From: Pseudomonas sp. FP453 | GTDB taxonomy: Bacteria > Pseudomonadota > Gammaproteobacteria > Pseudomonadales > Pseudomonadaceae | DNA length: 64,000 nucleotides | Direction of reading: 5' to 3' | Assembly (NCBI RefSeq): GCF_030687495.1 | Contig: NZ_CP117435.1 | Location: 6,204,501 to 6,268,500, forward strand | Shown: positions 25,518 to 35,600 of the stretch, piece after piece | Numbering within the stretch: the first letter of the stretch is position 1 | Layout of the letters: each line of letters opens with the position of its first letter | Made by a program: the position numbers and the translations under genes | The notes under the pieces: model-generated | Databases searched by the model: none | Told to the model about the DNA's origin: nothing | The model's input: the letters and a program-made list of their open reading frames with translations, nothing else

Positions 25518-26057
25518 ATGGATGCTTTCACCGGCGAAATCCGCCTGTTCCCGTTCAACTACGCACCTCAGGATTGGGCCTATTGCGACGGCTCGGCGTT
25601 GTCGATCCAGCAGTTCCCGGCGCTGTTCTCGATACTCGGCTACACCTACGGCGGTACGTCCGGGCAGACGTTCAAACTGCCCAACCTCAATGGGCGTGCG
25701 GCAATGGGCGCCAGCCCCCAGCGATCCATTGGCATCCCCGTGGGGGCCGATCAGGTCACGCTGACACCCGCCAACCTGACCGGCCATACCCACGCGGTAC
25801 AGGTGAAAGATGGCACTGAAGCCTCGGCGGCCCTGGATGTGCCCAACAGCACCGCTTATCTGGCCCAGCCCCGCAACGTACGCGTCTACAACGACACCGC
25901 GCCGCTAGCCGGCGGCCCGACCCTGCCCACCGGAACACTGACGCCCGCCGGGCAGCTCTCCCCCGGCACCAGTCCACAACGCAGCACCCTGCAGCCGTTC
26001 CTGACCTTGAGCTACTGCATCTGCCTCAATGGCGAGTACCCCGTGAAGCCATCATGA
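25518..26057 (+). CDS. Tail-collar domain protein (MdpB-like), third of three
   Basis: 179 aa from the ATG at 25518 with CAGGAGCG upstream. Motifs: FTGEIRLFPFNYAPQDWAYCDG, YGGTSGQTFKLPNLNG, HTHA, and TLQPFLTLSYCICLNGEYP at the end. The cysteine before the final GEYP/GIYP is shared by all three paralogues, as is the CDG/CEG cysteine near residue 26, so a conserved disulphide or metal site is possible. Its stop overlaps the start of the acetyltransferase gene, coupling the two. Confidence 0.88.
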   Translation: MDAFTGEIRLFPFNYAPQDWAYCDGSALSIQQFPALFSILGYTYGGTSGQTFKLPNLNGRAAMGASPQRSIGIPVGADQVTLTPANLTGHTHAVQVKDGTEASAALDVPNSTAYLAQPRNVRVYNDTAPLAGGPTLPTGTLTPAGQLSPGTSPQRSTLQPFLTLSYCICLNGEYPVKPS

Positions 26058-26563
26058 TGCAGACCGCCGACCTCCTGGGCAGCCCCACGGAGCTGCGCAC
26101 GCAGACGAGTGACGACCGGGTCTTCCTCCAGGACCTGTTCGTCGCCCGGCGCTGGGCCGAAGTCAGCCAGGTTCCGGGCTGGGACGACATCCAGCGTCGC
26201 GCATTCCTGCACGCCCAGGCGCAGTTGCAGCACCAGCACTATGAAAAACACTACGCGACGGCGGACTTCCTGATCATCGAGCAAGCCGGCACCCCGATCG
26301 GGCGGCTGTGCGTGCAGCACACGCCCGAGGCGCTGCGTGTGGTGGACATCGCCCTGCTCCCGGACTGGCGCGGCCGGGGCATCGGCACGCAGTTGTTACA
26401 GGCCGTGCTGGCCAAGGCCGATGCCGCCGACCAGCCCTGCGACCTGAGCGTCGAGCAAGGCAATCCGGCCCGTCGCCTGTACCACCGGCTTGGCTTTCAA
26501 GCCTGCGGTGAAACCGGCATTCACACCCAGATGCGCCGGCCCGCGCGTCCGTCCCAGGAGTAG
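26054..26563 (+). CDS. GNAT-family N-acetyltransferase
   Basis: 169 aa with the GNAT core: VVDIALLPDWRGRGIGTQLL (about 96-115) contains the R/Q-x-x-G-x-G/A acetyl-CoA loop (RGRGIG), and ARRLYHRLGFQ (about 138-148) is the usual C-terminal motif. It overlaps the third collar gene by four bases, and this pairing suggests it acts on the collar proteins or in the same process, for example acetylating their N-termini or lysines. The natural substrate cannot be told from sequence. Confidence 0.85.
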   Translation: MMQTADLLGSPTELRTQTSDDRVFLQDLFVARRWAEVSQVPGWDDIQRRAFLHAQAQLQHQHYEKHYATADFLIIEQAGTPIGRLCVQHTPEALRVVDIALLPDWRGRGIGTQLLQAVLAKADAADQPCDLSVEQGNPARRLYHRLGFQACGETGIHTQMRRPARPSQE

Positions 26564-26729
26564 CCCGGCAGCACCGACACTGACGCTTGAATGTTTACTG
26601 ACTGTGATGGCAAACGATTTCTCACAGCACGCCGCACACCTGCGCGCCCCTGCCTGTGTCCATCGGCCATTTTCCGACACTTAAGCTGGACACGCACCCC
26701 AGACGGGGCGTACGGCAGGAAGCCTCAGA

Positions 26730-29700
26730 ATGATAAAAATGCTCACCCACCGTGGTGCCCGGCTGGCACGCAGACTGACCGCAGTCTTCCTGTTGCTGAT
26801 GACCCTGGCCGCCCAGGCGTTGGCGGCCCCGACGATCGTAAGCCCGACGCCCGGGAGCACCCTGCCGTCTGTGGCGGTGGGCCAGAACATGAGTATCACG
26901 ATTACCTCGACCGGTGGCGCGCTTCCGTTGAACGACTGGGTCGAGTGCGACGCCAGCGACCCGGATTACGCGGGTGAAACCGGCTGCCTGCCCGATGGGC
27001 TGGTGCTCGACCAATCGTTCGGCAGCGCCAGCACGCTATTGCATGGTGCGCCGACCACAGCGGGCACTTACACCTTCCCCGTGTCCATCAATGACAACAC
27101 CAATCAGGCGGGTGTCGCCTTTTACACCCTGGTGGTCACCGGCGGTGGAACACCTACCCTGACTTCGCTAACCCCGAACAGCGGCAGCACCGCAGGCGGA
27201 ACCTCGGTGACCTTGACCGGCACCAACCTGACCGGCGCCACTGGCGTCAGCTTTGGCGGCGCATTGGCCTCGGGTTTTACCGTCAACAGCGCCACCTCGA
27301 TAACGGCCACCACGCCGGCCCACGCTGCGGGCGCAGTGAATGTGGTTGTGACCACGCCCGGCGGTACGGCGACCCTGACCAATGGCTACACCTACGCCAC
27401 GCCCACCGTCAGCGTCGGCCCGACCACACTGCCCAGCGGCGCGCAGAACACCGCGTATAGCACCCAGACAATCACCGCAAGCGGCGCTGCCGCACCTTAT
27501 ACTTTCGCCATCACCGGCGGCGCCCTGCCCGCTGGCTTGAGCCTGAGCAGCGGCGGCACCCTCAGTGGCACCCCTACTGCCAGCGGCAATTACAACATCA
27601 CCGTGACCGCCACCGACGCCAACGGCGTGACAGGATCACGTGCCTACAGCTTCACCATCAGCGCCGCGCCGACCATCAGCGTCAACCCGACGACCCTGCC
27701 CAACCCGACAGCCAACGTCGCCTACACGACCAGCCTCAGTGCGACCGGTGGCACTGCGCCCTACAGCTACACCTTTACTTCCGGCACTCTGCCCGCAGGC
27801 TTGAGCCTGAGCAGCGGCGGCACCCTCAGTGGCACCCCGACCCAGGCTGGCACCTACAACTTCACCGTGACCGCCACCGACGTCAACAGCGCATCCGGTT
27901 CACGCACCTACAGCGTGACCGTCAGCGCCGGCGCACCTAACGCCGGGGCGGTCAGTGTCACGGTTGCCGCCAATAGCAGCGCCAACCCGATCACCCTCAA
28001 CCTCAGTGGCGGCGCGGCCACCAGCGTCGCCGTATCCAGCGCGGCCAGCCATGGCACCGCCACGGCCAGCGGTACCAGCATCACCTACACCCCGACGGCG
28101 GGCTACTCCGGTGCAGACAGCTTTACCTACACCGCCACCAATGGCAGCGGCACGTCCAGCCCGGCCACCGTATCGCTCACGGTGAATGCACCGACCCTCA
28201 GCATTACCCCGTCTGTCCTGACTGCCCCAGCGGCAAACGTCGCCTACAGTGTCGCCCTCGGTGCCAGCGGCGGTACTGCGCCCTACAGCTACGCCATCAC
28301 GTCCGGCGCATTGCCCACAGGCCTGTCCGTGAATACGTCGACGGGTCTCCTCAGTGGTACGCCGAGCGTACCCGGGGCCTACAACTTCACCGTCACCGTC
28401 ACCGACACCTACGGGGCAACCGCAGGGCGCGCCTACAGCGGAACAGTCAGCGCCGGCCCACCCATCGCCGCGCCGCTGAATATCACGGTCGCGGCCAACA
28501 GCAGTGCCAACGCCGTCGCCCTCATCATCAACGGCGGCACCGCCACCAGTGTCGCGGTGACCAGCGCCGCCAGCCATGGCACCGCCACTGCCAGCGGCAC
28601 CAGCATCACCTATACCCCGACGCCGGGTTACCACGGCACAGACAGCTTCACCTACACCGCCACCAACGGCAGCGGCACGTCCAGCCCGGCCACGGTGACC
28701 GTTACCGTGGCGGCACCCACCATCAGCATCAGCCCGCTCTCTTTGCCCAACGCTACGATAGACACCGCCTATAGCCAGACCATCAGCTCCAGTGGCAGCC
28801 TCGCGCCTTATAGCTATGCCATCTCCAGCGGCAGCCTGCCCGCAGGCTTGAGCCTGAGTCCTGCCGGCGCCCTCAGCGGCACCCCCACCGTCAGCGGCAA
28901 TTTCAACTTCACGGTGACGGCTTCCGATGCGGGCACTCCCGTCTCCACAGGGGCACGGGCCTACAGCTTCACGGTCAACGCGGTCCCCCCGGTTGCCGGA
29001 GCGGTCAGTGCCACGGTTGCGGCCAACAGCAGCGCCAACCCGATCACCCTCAACCTCAGCGGCGGCGCGGCCACCAGTGTCGCCATCGCCAGCGCGCCCA
29101 GCCATGGCACCGCCACGGCCAGCGGCACGGCGATCACCTACACCCCGACGGCGGGGTATTCTGGCGCGGACAGCTTTACCTACACCGCCACCAACAGCAG
29201 CGGCACGTCCAGCCCGGCGACCGTGACCGTCACGATCGGCGCACCGACCATCGGCATCAGCCCGACGGTCTTGAGTGCAACCACCGCAAGCGTGCCCTTC
29301 ACCACCAGCCTCAGTGCGAGCGGCGGCAACGCGCCCTACACCTACAGCATCACCAGCGGCAGCGTGCCGAGCGGCCTGGCCCTGAACCCAGCGACCGGCA
29401 GCCTCAGCGGAATCCCAAGCGCAGCCGGCCCGTACACCTTCACCGTGACCGCCACCGATGCCAACAGCGCGACCGGATCACGCAGCTACTCCGGGACAGT
29501 CCAAGTGGCGCAGCCTGTCGCCGGGGCGCTCAGTGCAACGGTCGCCGCCAACAGCAGCGCCAACCCGATCACCCTCAACCTCAGCGGCGGCGCGGCCACC
29601 AGCGTCGCGGTCGCCAGCGCGCCGAGCCATGGCACCGCCACGGCCAGCGGCACAGGCATCACCTATACCCCTGCGGCGGGGTATTCCGGTGTGGACAGCT

Positions 29701-32480
29701 TCACCTACACCGCCACCAACAGCAGCGGCACGTCCAGCCCGGCGCCCGTGGCCATTACGATCAGCGCACCGTCCATCGGCATCAGCCCGACGGTCCTGAG
29801 CCCTACCACCGCAAGCGTCGCCTTCAGCTCCACCCTGAGTGCGAGCAACGGCACCGCGCCCTATGTCTACAGCATCACCGCCGGCAGCGTGCCGACTGGC
29901 ATGACCCTGAACAGCGCGACCGGCACCCTCAGCGGCACGCCCACGGCTGCCGGCCCGTACACCTTCACCGTGACCGTCACCGACGCCAACGGCGCCAGCG
30001 GTTCGCGCGCCTACTCCGGGGCCGTCAACATCGCCGCGCCCATCGCCGGGGCGCTCAGCGCCAGCGTCGCCGCCAACAGCAGCGCCAACCCGATCACCCT
30101 CAACCTCAGCGGCGGCGCGGCCACCAGCGTCGCGGTCGCCAGCGCGCCCAGCCATGGCACCGCCACGGCCAGCGGTACGGCCATCACCTATACCCCTGCG
30201 GCGGGGTATTCCGGTGCGGACAGCTTCACCTACACCGCCACCAACAGCAGCGGCACGTCCAGCCCGGCGCCCGTGGCCATCACGGTCAGCGCACCCACCC
30301 TTGGCATCACGCCGGCGGGGTTGGGGACTGCCACGGCAAACGTCGCCTTCACCACCACCGTCAGTGCCAGCGGCGGCACCGCGCCCTACAGCTACAGCAT
30401 CAGTAGCGGCGCAGCGCCGCCGGGCGTCACGCTGAACCCGTCCACCGGCACCCTCAGCGGCACGCCCACGGCTGCCGGCCCTTACAGCTTCACCGTGACC
30501 GTCACCGACGCCAACGGCGCCAGCGGCTCGCGCGCCTACTCGGGGGCCGTCAACGTCGCCGCGCCCATCGCCGCGGCGAGCAGTGCCACCGTCGCCGCCA
30601 ACAGCGCTGCCAACGCGATCAGCCTCAACCTCAGCGGCGGCGCGGCCACCAGCGTCAACGTCGCCGGCGCGCCGAGCCATGGCACCGCCACGGCCAGCGG
30701 CACCGGCATCCGCTATACGCCGACGGCCGGGTATTCCGGCGCGGACAGCTTTACCTACACCGCCACCAACAGCAGTGGCACGTCCAGCCCGGCCACCATC
30801 ACGCTGACCGTCACCGCGCCGACCTTGCAGCTAACCCCGGCGTCGCTGGGCGCCGGCATGGCGGGCACTCCCTACAGCGCCACCCTCAGCGCTGCGGGCG
30901 GCACCGCGCCGTACACCTACAGCGTCAGCAGCGGCAGCCTGCCGCCCGGCATGAACCTGAACGCCAGCAGCGGTGTGCTCAGCGGTACGCCCACCAACAC
31001 CCAGGCGGTGAACGTGACCATCACGGTGACCGACGCCAACGGCGCCACCGGTTTCCAGGCCTACACATTCAACGTCGCCGCCATGCCGATCAACGTCGCG
31101 CCGTCCAGCCAAGTCCTCGCCGCCGGGCAATCGGCGACCGTCGACCTGACCCAAGGCGCCAGCGGCGGCCCGTTCACCCAGGCCACCGTGGGCACCGTCA
31201 CCCCAGCCTCGGCCGGCCGCGCGACCCGAGTCGGCGCCTTCTCCATGCGCTTCGTGCCGTCGGCAGCCTTTGCCGGCACGGCGATTGTCAGCTTCAGCCT
31301 GGAAAACGGCAGCGGCTCCATCGCGACGAGTTCGGTGAGCTTTATCATCGCGGCCCGCCCGGACCCGACCAAGGACGCCGACGTAATCGGCCTGCTCAAC
31401 GCCCAGACCCGTGCTGCCGAACGTTTTGCCAGCACGCAGATGGACAACTTCAACCGTCGCCTGGAGCAACTGCACCAAGTGTCCTGCAACCGCAATTCGT
31501 TCAATGCCAGCGTGAAGAAGGACGGCAAGGACGTGCCCTTGCAGGAAGTCGCCAGCGCCGTGACCCAGCACCTGGGCGGCTCGGCCAACACCACCGATGA
31601 AGAGAAAAGAAAGACCGCCGCCGAGGTCGAAGAAGGCTGCAAGCAAGATGACATTGCCTACTGGACCGACGGCTTTATCAACAACGGTTCCACCCACGCC
31701 CGTGGCGCGCGCGACAACAGCTTCACCACCATGGGCCTGAGCGCCGGGGTGGATTACCGCCTGTCGCCGACCGCGATCGCCGGTATCGGCTTCGGTTACG
31801 GCAACGACCGCAGCGACATCGGCAACAACAAGACCCGCAGCGACGGCGACGCCCTCGGCATCGCCACGTACCTGAGCCTGAACCTGGCACCGAAAGTGTT
31901 CGTCGATGGCGTGCTGGGCTACAACCGCATCAGCTTTGATTCGCGGCGCTACATCACCGGCAGCAATGACGACTACGCACGCGGCTCGCGGGATGCCGAC
32001 CAGTTGTTCGCCTCGCTGACCACCAGCTACGAATACCGCCAAGGCCCGCTGTCGCTCACGCCTTACGGCCGCTTGAACGCCAGTACGACACGCCTGGACG
32101 CCTTCCGCGAACGGGGCGGCGGCATCTATGGGTTGTCCTACGAGGAACAGCGCCAACAGAACGTCACCTCGTTCATCGGCCTGCGTACGGGTTATGACGT
32201 GGCGACCCGCCTCGGGGTGATGACACCCAAGGTCGGCCTGGCCTGGGGCCACAACTTCAGTGGCAGCAGCGATTACAAGATGCGCTACACCGACCAGGGC
32301 GAGGACGGCCTGCTCTATCGGCTCAAGCCCGACCCGCTGGACAGCGACTTTGCCAACCTCGACCTGGGCTTGGACTTCAACGTCGGGCGCGCCTGGCAGA
32401 TGGGCTTCTCGTACAAAACCGCGCTGGGCAGCGACGAGCGCAACGATTCGTTCCGTATCGGTATAAACGGCAAGTTCTGA
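26730..32480 (+). CDS. Giant autotransporter with alternating putative-Ig repeats
   Basis: 1916 aa. Signal peptide about residues 1-33 (basic start, then LTAVFLLLMTLAAQALA). Then an N-terminal beta domain, an IPT/TIG domain (LTSLTPNSGSTAGGTSVTL), and a long repeat region in which about eight He_PIG-type domains (GTAPYSY...LPAGLSLS...LSGTP) alternate with six Big-type domains (VAANSSANPITLNLSGGA...YSGADSFTYTATN). The last about 300 residues are an outer-membrane beta-barrel (SAGVDYRLSPTAIAGIGFGYG onwards) ending in Phe (INGKF), the BAM signal. Such proteins display the passenger at the cell surface as adhesins. Two cysteines (SCNRN, EGCKQ) lie just before the barrel. It follows the collar/GNAT genes in the same direction after 166 bp. 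Confidence 0.92.
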   Translation: MIKMLTHRGARLARRLTAVFLLLMTLAAQALAAPTIVSPTPGSTLPSVAVGQNMSITITSTGGALPLNDWVECDASDPDYAGETGCLPDGLVLDQSFGSASTLLHGAPTTAGTYTFPVSINDNTNQAGVAFYTLVVTGGGTPTLTSLTPNSGSTAGGTSVTLTGTNLTGATGVSFGGALASGFTVNSATSITATTPAHAAGAVNVVVTTPGGTATLTNGYTYATPTVSVGPTTLPSGAQNTAYSTQTITASGAAAPYTFAITGGALPAGLSLSSGGTLSGTPTASGNYNITVTATDANGVTGSRAYSFTISAAPTISVNPTTLPNPTANVAYTTSLSATGGTAPYSYTFTSGTLPAGLSLSSGGTLSGTPTQAGTYNFTVTATDVNSASGSRTYSVTVSAGAPNAGAVSVTVAANSSANPITLNLSGGAATSVAVSSAASHGTATASGTSITYTPTAGYSGADSFTYTATNGSGTSSPATVSLTVNAPTLSITPSVLTAPAANVAYSVALGASGGTAPYSYAITSGALPTGLSVNTSTGLLSGTPSVPGAYNFTVTVTDTYGATAGRAYSGTVSAGPPIAAPLNITVAANSSANAVALIINGGTATSVAVTSAASHGTATASGTSITYTPTPGYHGTDSFTYTATNGSGTSSPATVTVTVAAPTISISPLSLPNATIDTAYSQTISSSGSLAPYSYAISSGSLPAGLSLSPAGALSGTPTVSGNFNFTVTASDAGTPVSTGARAYSFTVNAVPPVAGAVSATVAANSSANPITLNLSGGAATSVAIASAPSHGTATASGTAITYTPTAGYSGADSFTYTATNSSGTSSPATVTVTIGAPTIGISPTVLSATTASVPFTTSLSASGGNAPYTYSITSGSVPSGLALNPATGSLSGIPSAAGPYTFTVTATDANSATGSRSYSGTVQVAQPVAGALSATVAANSSANPITLNLSGGAATSVAVASAPSHGTATASGTGITYTPAAGYSGVDSFTYTATNSSGTSSPAPVAITISAPSIGISPTVLSPTTASVAFSSTLSASNGTAPYVYSITAGSVPTGMTLNSATGTLSGTPTAAGPYTFTVTVTDANGASGSRAYSGAVNIAAPIAGALSASVAANSSANPITLNLSGGAATSVAVASAPSHGTATASGTAITYTPAAGYSGADSFTYTATNSSGTSSPAPVAITVSAPTLGITPAGLGTATANVAFTTTVSASGGTAPYSYSISSGAAPPGVTLNPSTGTLSGTPTAAGPYSFTVTVTDANGASGSRAYSGAVNVAAPIAAASSATVAANSAANAISLNLSGGAATSVNVAGAPSHGTATASGTGIRYTPTAGYSGADSFTYTATNSSGTSSPATITLTVTAPTLQLTPASLGAGMAGTPYSATLSAAGGTAPYTYSVSSGSLPPGMNLNASSGVLSGTPTNTQAVNVTITVTDANGATGFQAYTFNVAAMPINVAPSSQVLAAGQSATVDLTQGASGGPFTQATVGTVTPASAGRATRVGAFSMRFVPSAAFAGTAIVSFSLENGSGSIATSSVSFIIAARPDPTKDADVIGLLNAQTRAAERFASTQMDNFNRRLEQLHQVSCNRNSFNASVKKDGKDVPLQEVASAVTQHLGGSANTTDEEKRKTAAEVEEGCKQDDIAYWTDGFINNGSTHARGARDNSFTTMGLSAGVDYRLSPTAIAGIGFGYGNDRSDIGNNKTRSDGDALGIATYLSLNLAPKVFVDGVLGYNRISFDSRRYITGSNDDYARGSRDADQLFASLTTSYEYRQGPLSLTPYGRLNASTTRLDAFRERGGGIYGLSYEEQRQQNVTSFIGLRTGYDVATRLGVMTPKVGLAWGHNFSGSSDYKMRYTDQGEDGLLYRLKPDPLDSDFANLDLGLDFNVGRAWQMGFSYKTALGSDERNDSFRIGINGKF
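27404..31085 (+). repeat. Tandem Ig-domain coding repeats, period about 525 bp
   Basis: Within the autotransporter gene, the block starting GCCAACAGCAGCGCCAACCC recurs near 27970, 28495, 29020, 29545, 30070 and 30595, i.e. every 522-528 bp, with long runs of identical DNA between copies (for example CTCAACCTCAGCGGCGGCGC). Each unit encodes one He_PIG-like plus one Big-like domain. The near-identity at synonymous positions points to recent duplication or gene conversion, and makes copy number prone to change and to mis-assembly. Confidence 0.88.
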
Positions 32481-32489
32481 TGCTTGCGG

Positions 32490-32516
32490 CGGCGCCCGCC
32501 CTGGCGCCGTCCTTTT
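32490..32516 (+). terminator. Rho-independent terminator after the autotransporter
   Basis: Seven-base GC stem CGGCGCC (32490-32496) and GGCGCCG (32503-32509) with a CGCCCT loop, followed by TCCTTTT. It lies 9 bases after the autotransporter stop codon. Confidence 0.7.
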
Positions 32517-32534
32517 CCCGACCTGCACCCTGGT

Positions 32535-32589
32535 GTGCGGCGTATCGGCGTCATCTTTTGTATCAAAGACGCTGTAAGATACGCCGCAC
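32535..32589. promoter_or_regulatory. Long inverted repeat in the yfhM leader
   Basis: GTGCGGCGTATC (32535-32546) pairs perfectly with GATACGCCGCAC (32578-32589); inside them CGGCGTC pairs with GACGCTG with one mismatch and a small TAA bulge. The result is a roughly 18 bp stem with a 15-base loop, ending 19 bases before the yfhM start codon. There is no T-run, so it is not a typical terminator. It could be a large operator or an mRNA structure affecting yfhM translation. Confidence 0.6.
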
Positions 32590-32608
32590 TTAGCCAGGGA
32601 TGCTCACC

Positions 32609-35600
32609 ATGTTCGACTCGTTCAAAACGATCTGCCGCCGTTTATTCGGTGCATTAGCGACGGTGGTGGGTGCCCTGTTCGGCCAATGGCGGCCGCCGTT
32701 CTGGCTGCGTGCCATCGGCGATGGCCTGTTGGCGCTCGGCCACAAGGCGCGCGCTTATCCGCGCCAGGCCGGGGCTGGCGTGTTGGGCCTGGTGCTGCTG
32801 GCTGCCGCCGGGTTCTATGGCTGGCAGTGGTACTCCCATCTGCCCAAGCCGCATACCGTGAGTTATTCGCTGCACAAACCCAATCTCACCGACTACACCC
32901 AGCAGACGCCGGTTGTGGATAACCTGCAGGTGCGTTTCGCCGAGTCCGTGGCTCCGCTGGCGGCGATTGGCAAGCCGGTGAGCGCAGGCATCACCCTCAA
33001 ACCGAGCGTGGCGGGCACGTGGCGCTGGTCCGATGACCGCACATTGCTGTTCGTGCCGGAGAAAGACTGGCCCATCGACGCCGGTTACACCCTGGACCTG
33101 GCGAAGAAAAACCTGTTGGCCGACGGCGTATTGCTCGACCAGTACAGTGCGCAGTTCTCCACCCAACCGTTCCGCGCCACCCTGGCGCAAAACGAGCTGT
33201 ACCAGGACCCGTCCAATCCGACGCTGAAACAGCTGGTGGCAACCTTCCATTTTTCCCACCCGGTGGATGAAGACAGCCTGCGCAAACGCGTATCCGTAAC
33301 CCTCGGCAAAGGCCTGGCCTACCGCGACGCCCAGTTGCCCAATCGCCCGGAAATCACCTTCGACGAGAAAAAACTCAACGCCTACGTGCGCTCCGCCGCC
33401 CTGGCCACGCCGCTGGAAAGCACGCCGGTCAGCGCCAAGCTCGACGAAGGCCTCAAGGCCCGCGACGGCGGCAACGCCAGCACGGCGCCGCTGGTGGCCG
33501 AAGTCACCGTGCCCGGGCGTTATCGCCTGACCTTTACTGGCGCCGACGTAAGTTTTGTCGACAACCAACGCGGCGAACCGGAGCCGGTGCTGATGTTCAG
33601 CAGCTCCAGCGCCGTAGCCGACGACACCATCGCCGGTAAGGTGCAGGCCTGGCTGCTGCCGGAAAAGGCCGAGGACGACACGCGCCCCTACAACAGCAAC
33701 GACATCGACGACGCCCTGCTCGCCCGCAGCAGCAAGGTCAACCTGACCCACGTGCCCAGCGTCGAACCGCTGAACACCCTGCACGCCTTCAAGTTCAAGG
33801 CGCCAGCTGGCCGCGCAATCTATGTGCGCGTGCCGGCCAACCTGGAAGCCATCGGCGGCTATTTGGCGAAGAATCCTACTGCGTCGCTGATCAGCATGCC
33901 GGCGTATCCGCGCACGTTGCAGTTCTTGTCTGACGGCGCATTGCTCAGCCTCAATGGCGAAAAACGCCTGGGCTTCATGGCCCGTGGCGTGCCCGGCGCC
34001 CATGTGGAAATCGCCCGCCTGCTGCCCAACCAGTTGCAACACCTGGTGGACCAGAGCAGCGGCAGCTTTGCCCGGCCGAATTTCGGCAACGAGTACTTCG
34101 ATCGCATGGTGGAGCGTCAGTCGCTGGACATTCCACTGTCGTCCAATGACCCGGCGAAAACCGTGTACGACAACGTCGACCTCGGCCACTACCTCACCGC
34201 AAACGGCGGCCGTCGCGGCATTTTCGTGCTCAAGCTCAGCCCGCAGGACGAGCCGGTCGAGCGCACCTTCGAGTACGACCGCAGCAGCACCAGCGACCTG
34301 CGGTTTATCGTGGTGACGGACCTGGGCATCATCGCCAAGCGCTCCAGCGACGGCAGCCATGATGTGTATGTGCAATCCATCGGCAACGGTTCGCCGGTGT
34401 CGGATGCGCAAGTCGATATCATCGGCCGCAATGGCTTGCCGGTCAGCAGCGGACGCACCGACGCCGAAGGTCACGCGCATTTCGCCAAGCTGGATGAACT
34501 GCGCCGTGAGAAAACGCCGCTGATGTATGTGGTCACTCGCGGCAACGATCAATCCTTCCTGCCGATTGCCCGTCAGTCCCAGCAGCTGGATTTGTCGCGT
34601 TTCGATGTAGGCGGTTTGGAAGAAGACGGCGCGATTGATCGTCTCAGCGCCTACCTGTTTACCGATCGCGGCCTGTACCGCCCGGGCGAAACCGCGCACC
34701 TGGGCATGATCGTGCGCAGCGGCAACTGGCAAGGCGCCCTGCAAGGCCTGCCGGTGGAACTGCAAATCACCGACCCACGTGGCCTGGAAGTGATCCGCCA
34801 GCCGCTGAAGCTGTCCGCCAGCGGTTTTGAGACCTTTGACTTCCCCAGCAGCGAAGTCGCCCCCGCCGGGGAGTACACCGCAACCTTGCAGTTGATCGGC
34901 CAGAAGCAGACCCGCACCGACCTGGGCAGCGTGAGCTTCAAGGTCCGCGACTTCGAACCGGACCGCATGAAGGTCAGCCTGAGCCTGCACGACACCCCCG
35001 TGCAGGGCTGGATTCCACCGGACCAGGTGGTGGCCAAAGTCACCGCGATGCACCTGTTCGGCGCCCCGGCCGCTGGCCGCCGGGTCACTGCAAAAATGTC
35101 CCTGAGCCCAACGCTCGCGGCCTTCGAGCGTTACCCCGACTACCGCTTCCGTCTCAACGATGGCCTGGAAGACGCCACTACCGAAGACCTGGCCGAAACC
35201 AGCGTGGACGACAACGGCCAGGCCGTGCTCGACCTCAACCTGCAACGTTTCGCCAACAGCACCTATCGCTTGCAGGTCATGACCCAGGTGTTCGAAGCCG
35301 AGGGCGGGCGCAATGTGGCGGCGCAAAGTGCGTTGCTGGTGTCGTCTGCACCCTACCTGGTCGGTGTAAAAAGTCAGGATTCGCTGTCGTACGTCGCCAA
35401 GGATGCGCCGCGCCAGGTGCAATGGCTGGCCGTCGCGCCAGACCTTTCGCCGGTAGCCGTGGACGGCCTGACCAGCGAAGTGGTCGAGCACCGCTACGTG
35501 TCGGTGCTGGTGAAACAGTCCAACGGCACCTACAAGTACGAGTCGCGCATCAAGAACATCAGCCAGCCGGCGTCGCCGCTGGTGATGACCAAAGAAGGCG

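Noticed and set aside
24328..26057. Prophage remnant
   Set aside because: The collar fold is phage-related, but there are no head, tail-tube, lysis, integrase or att features and the genes pair with an acetyltransferase.
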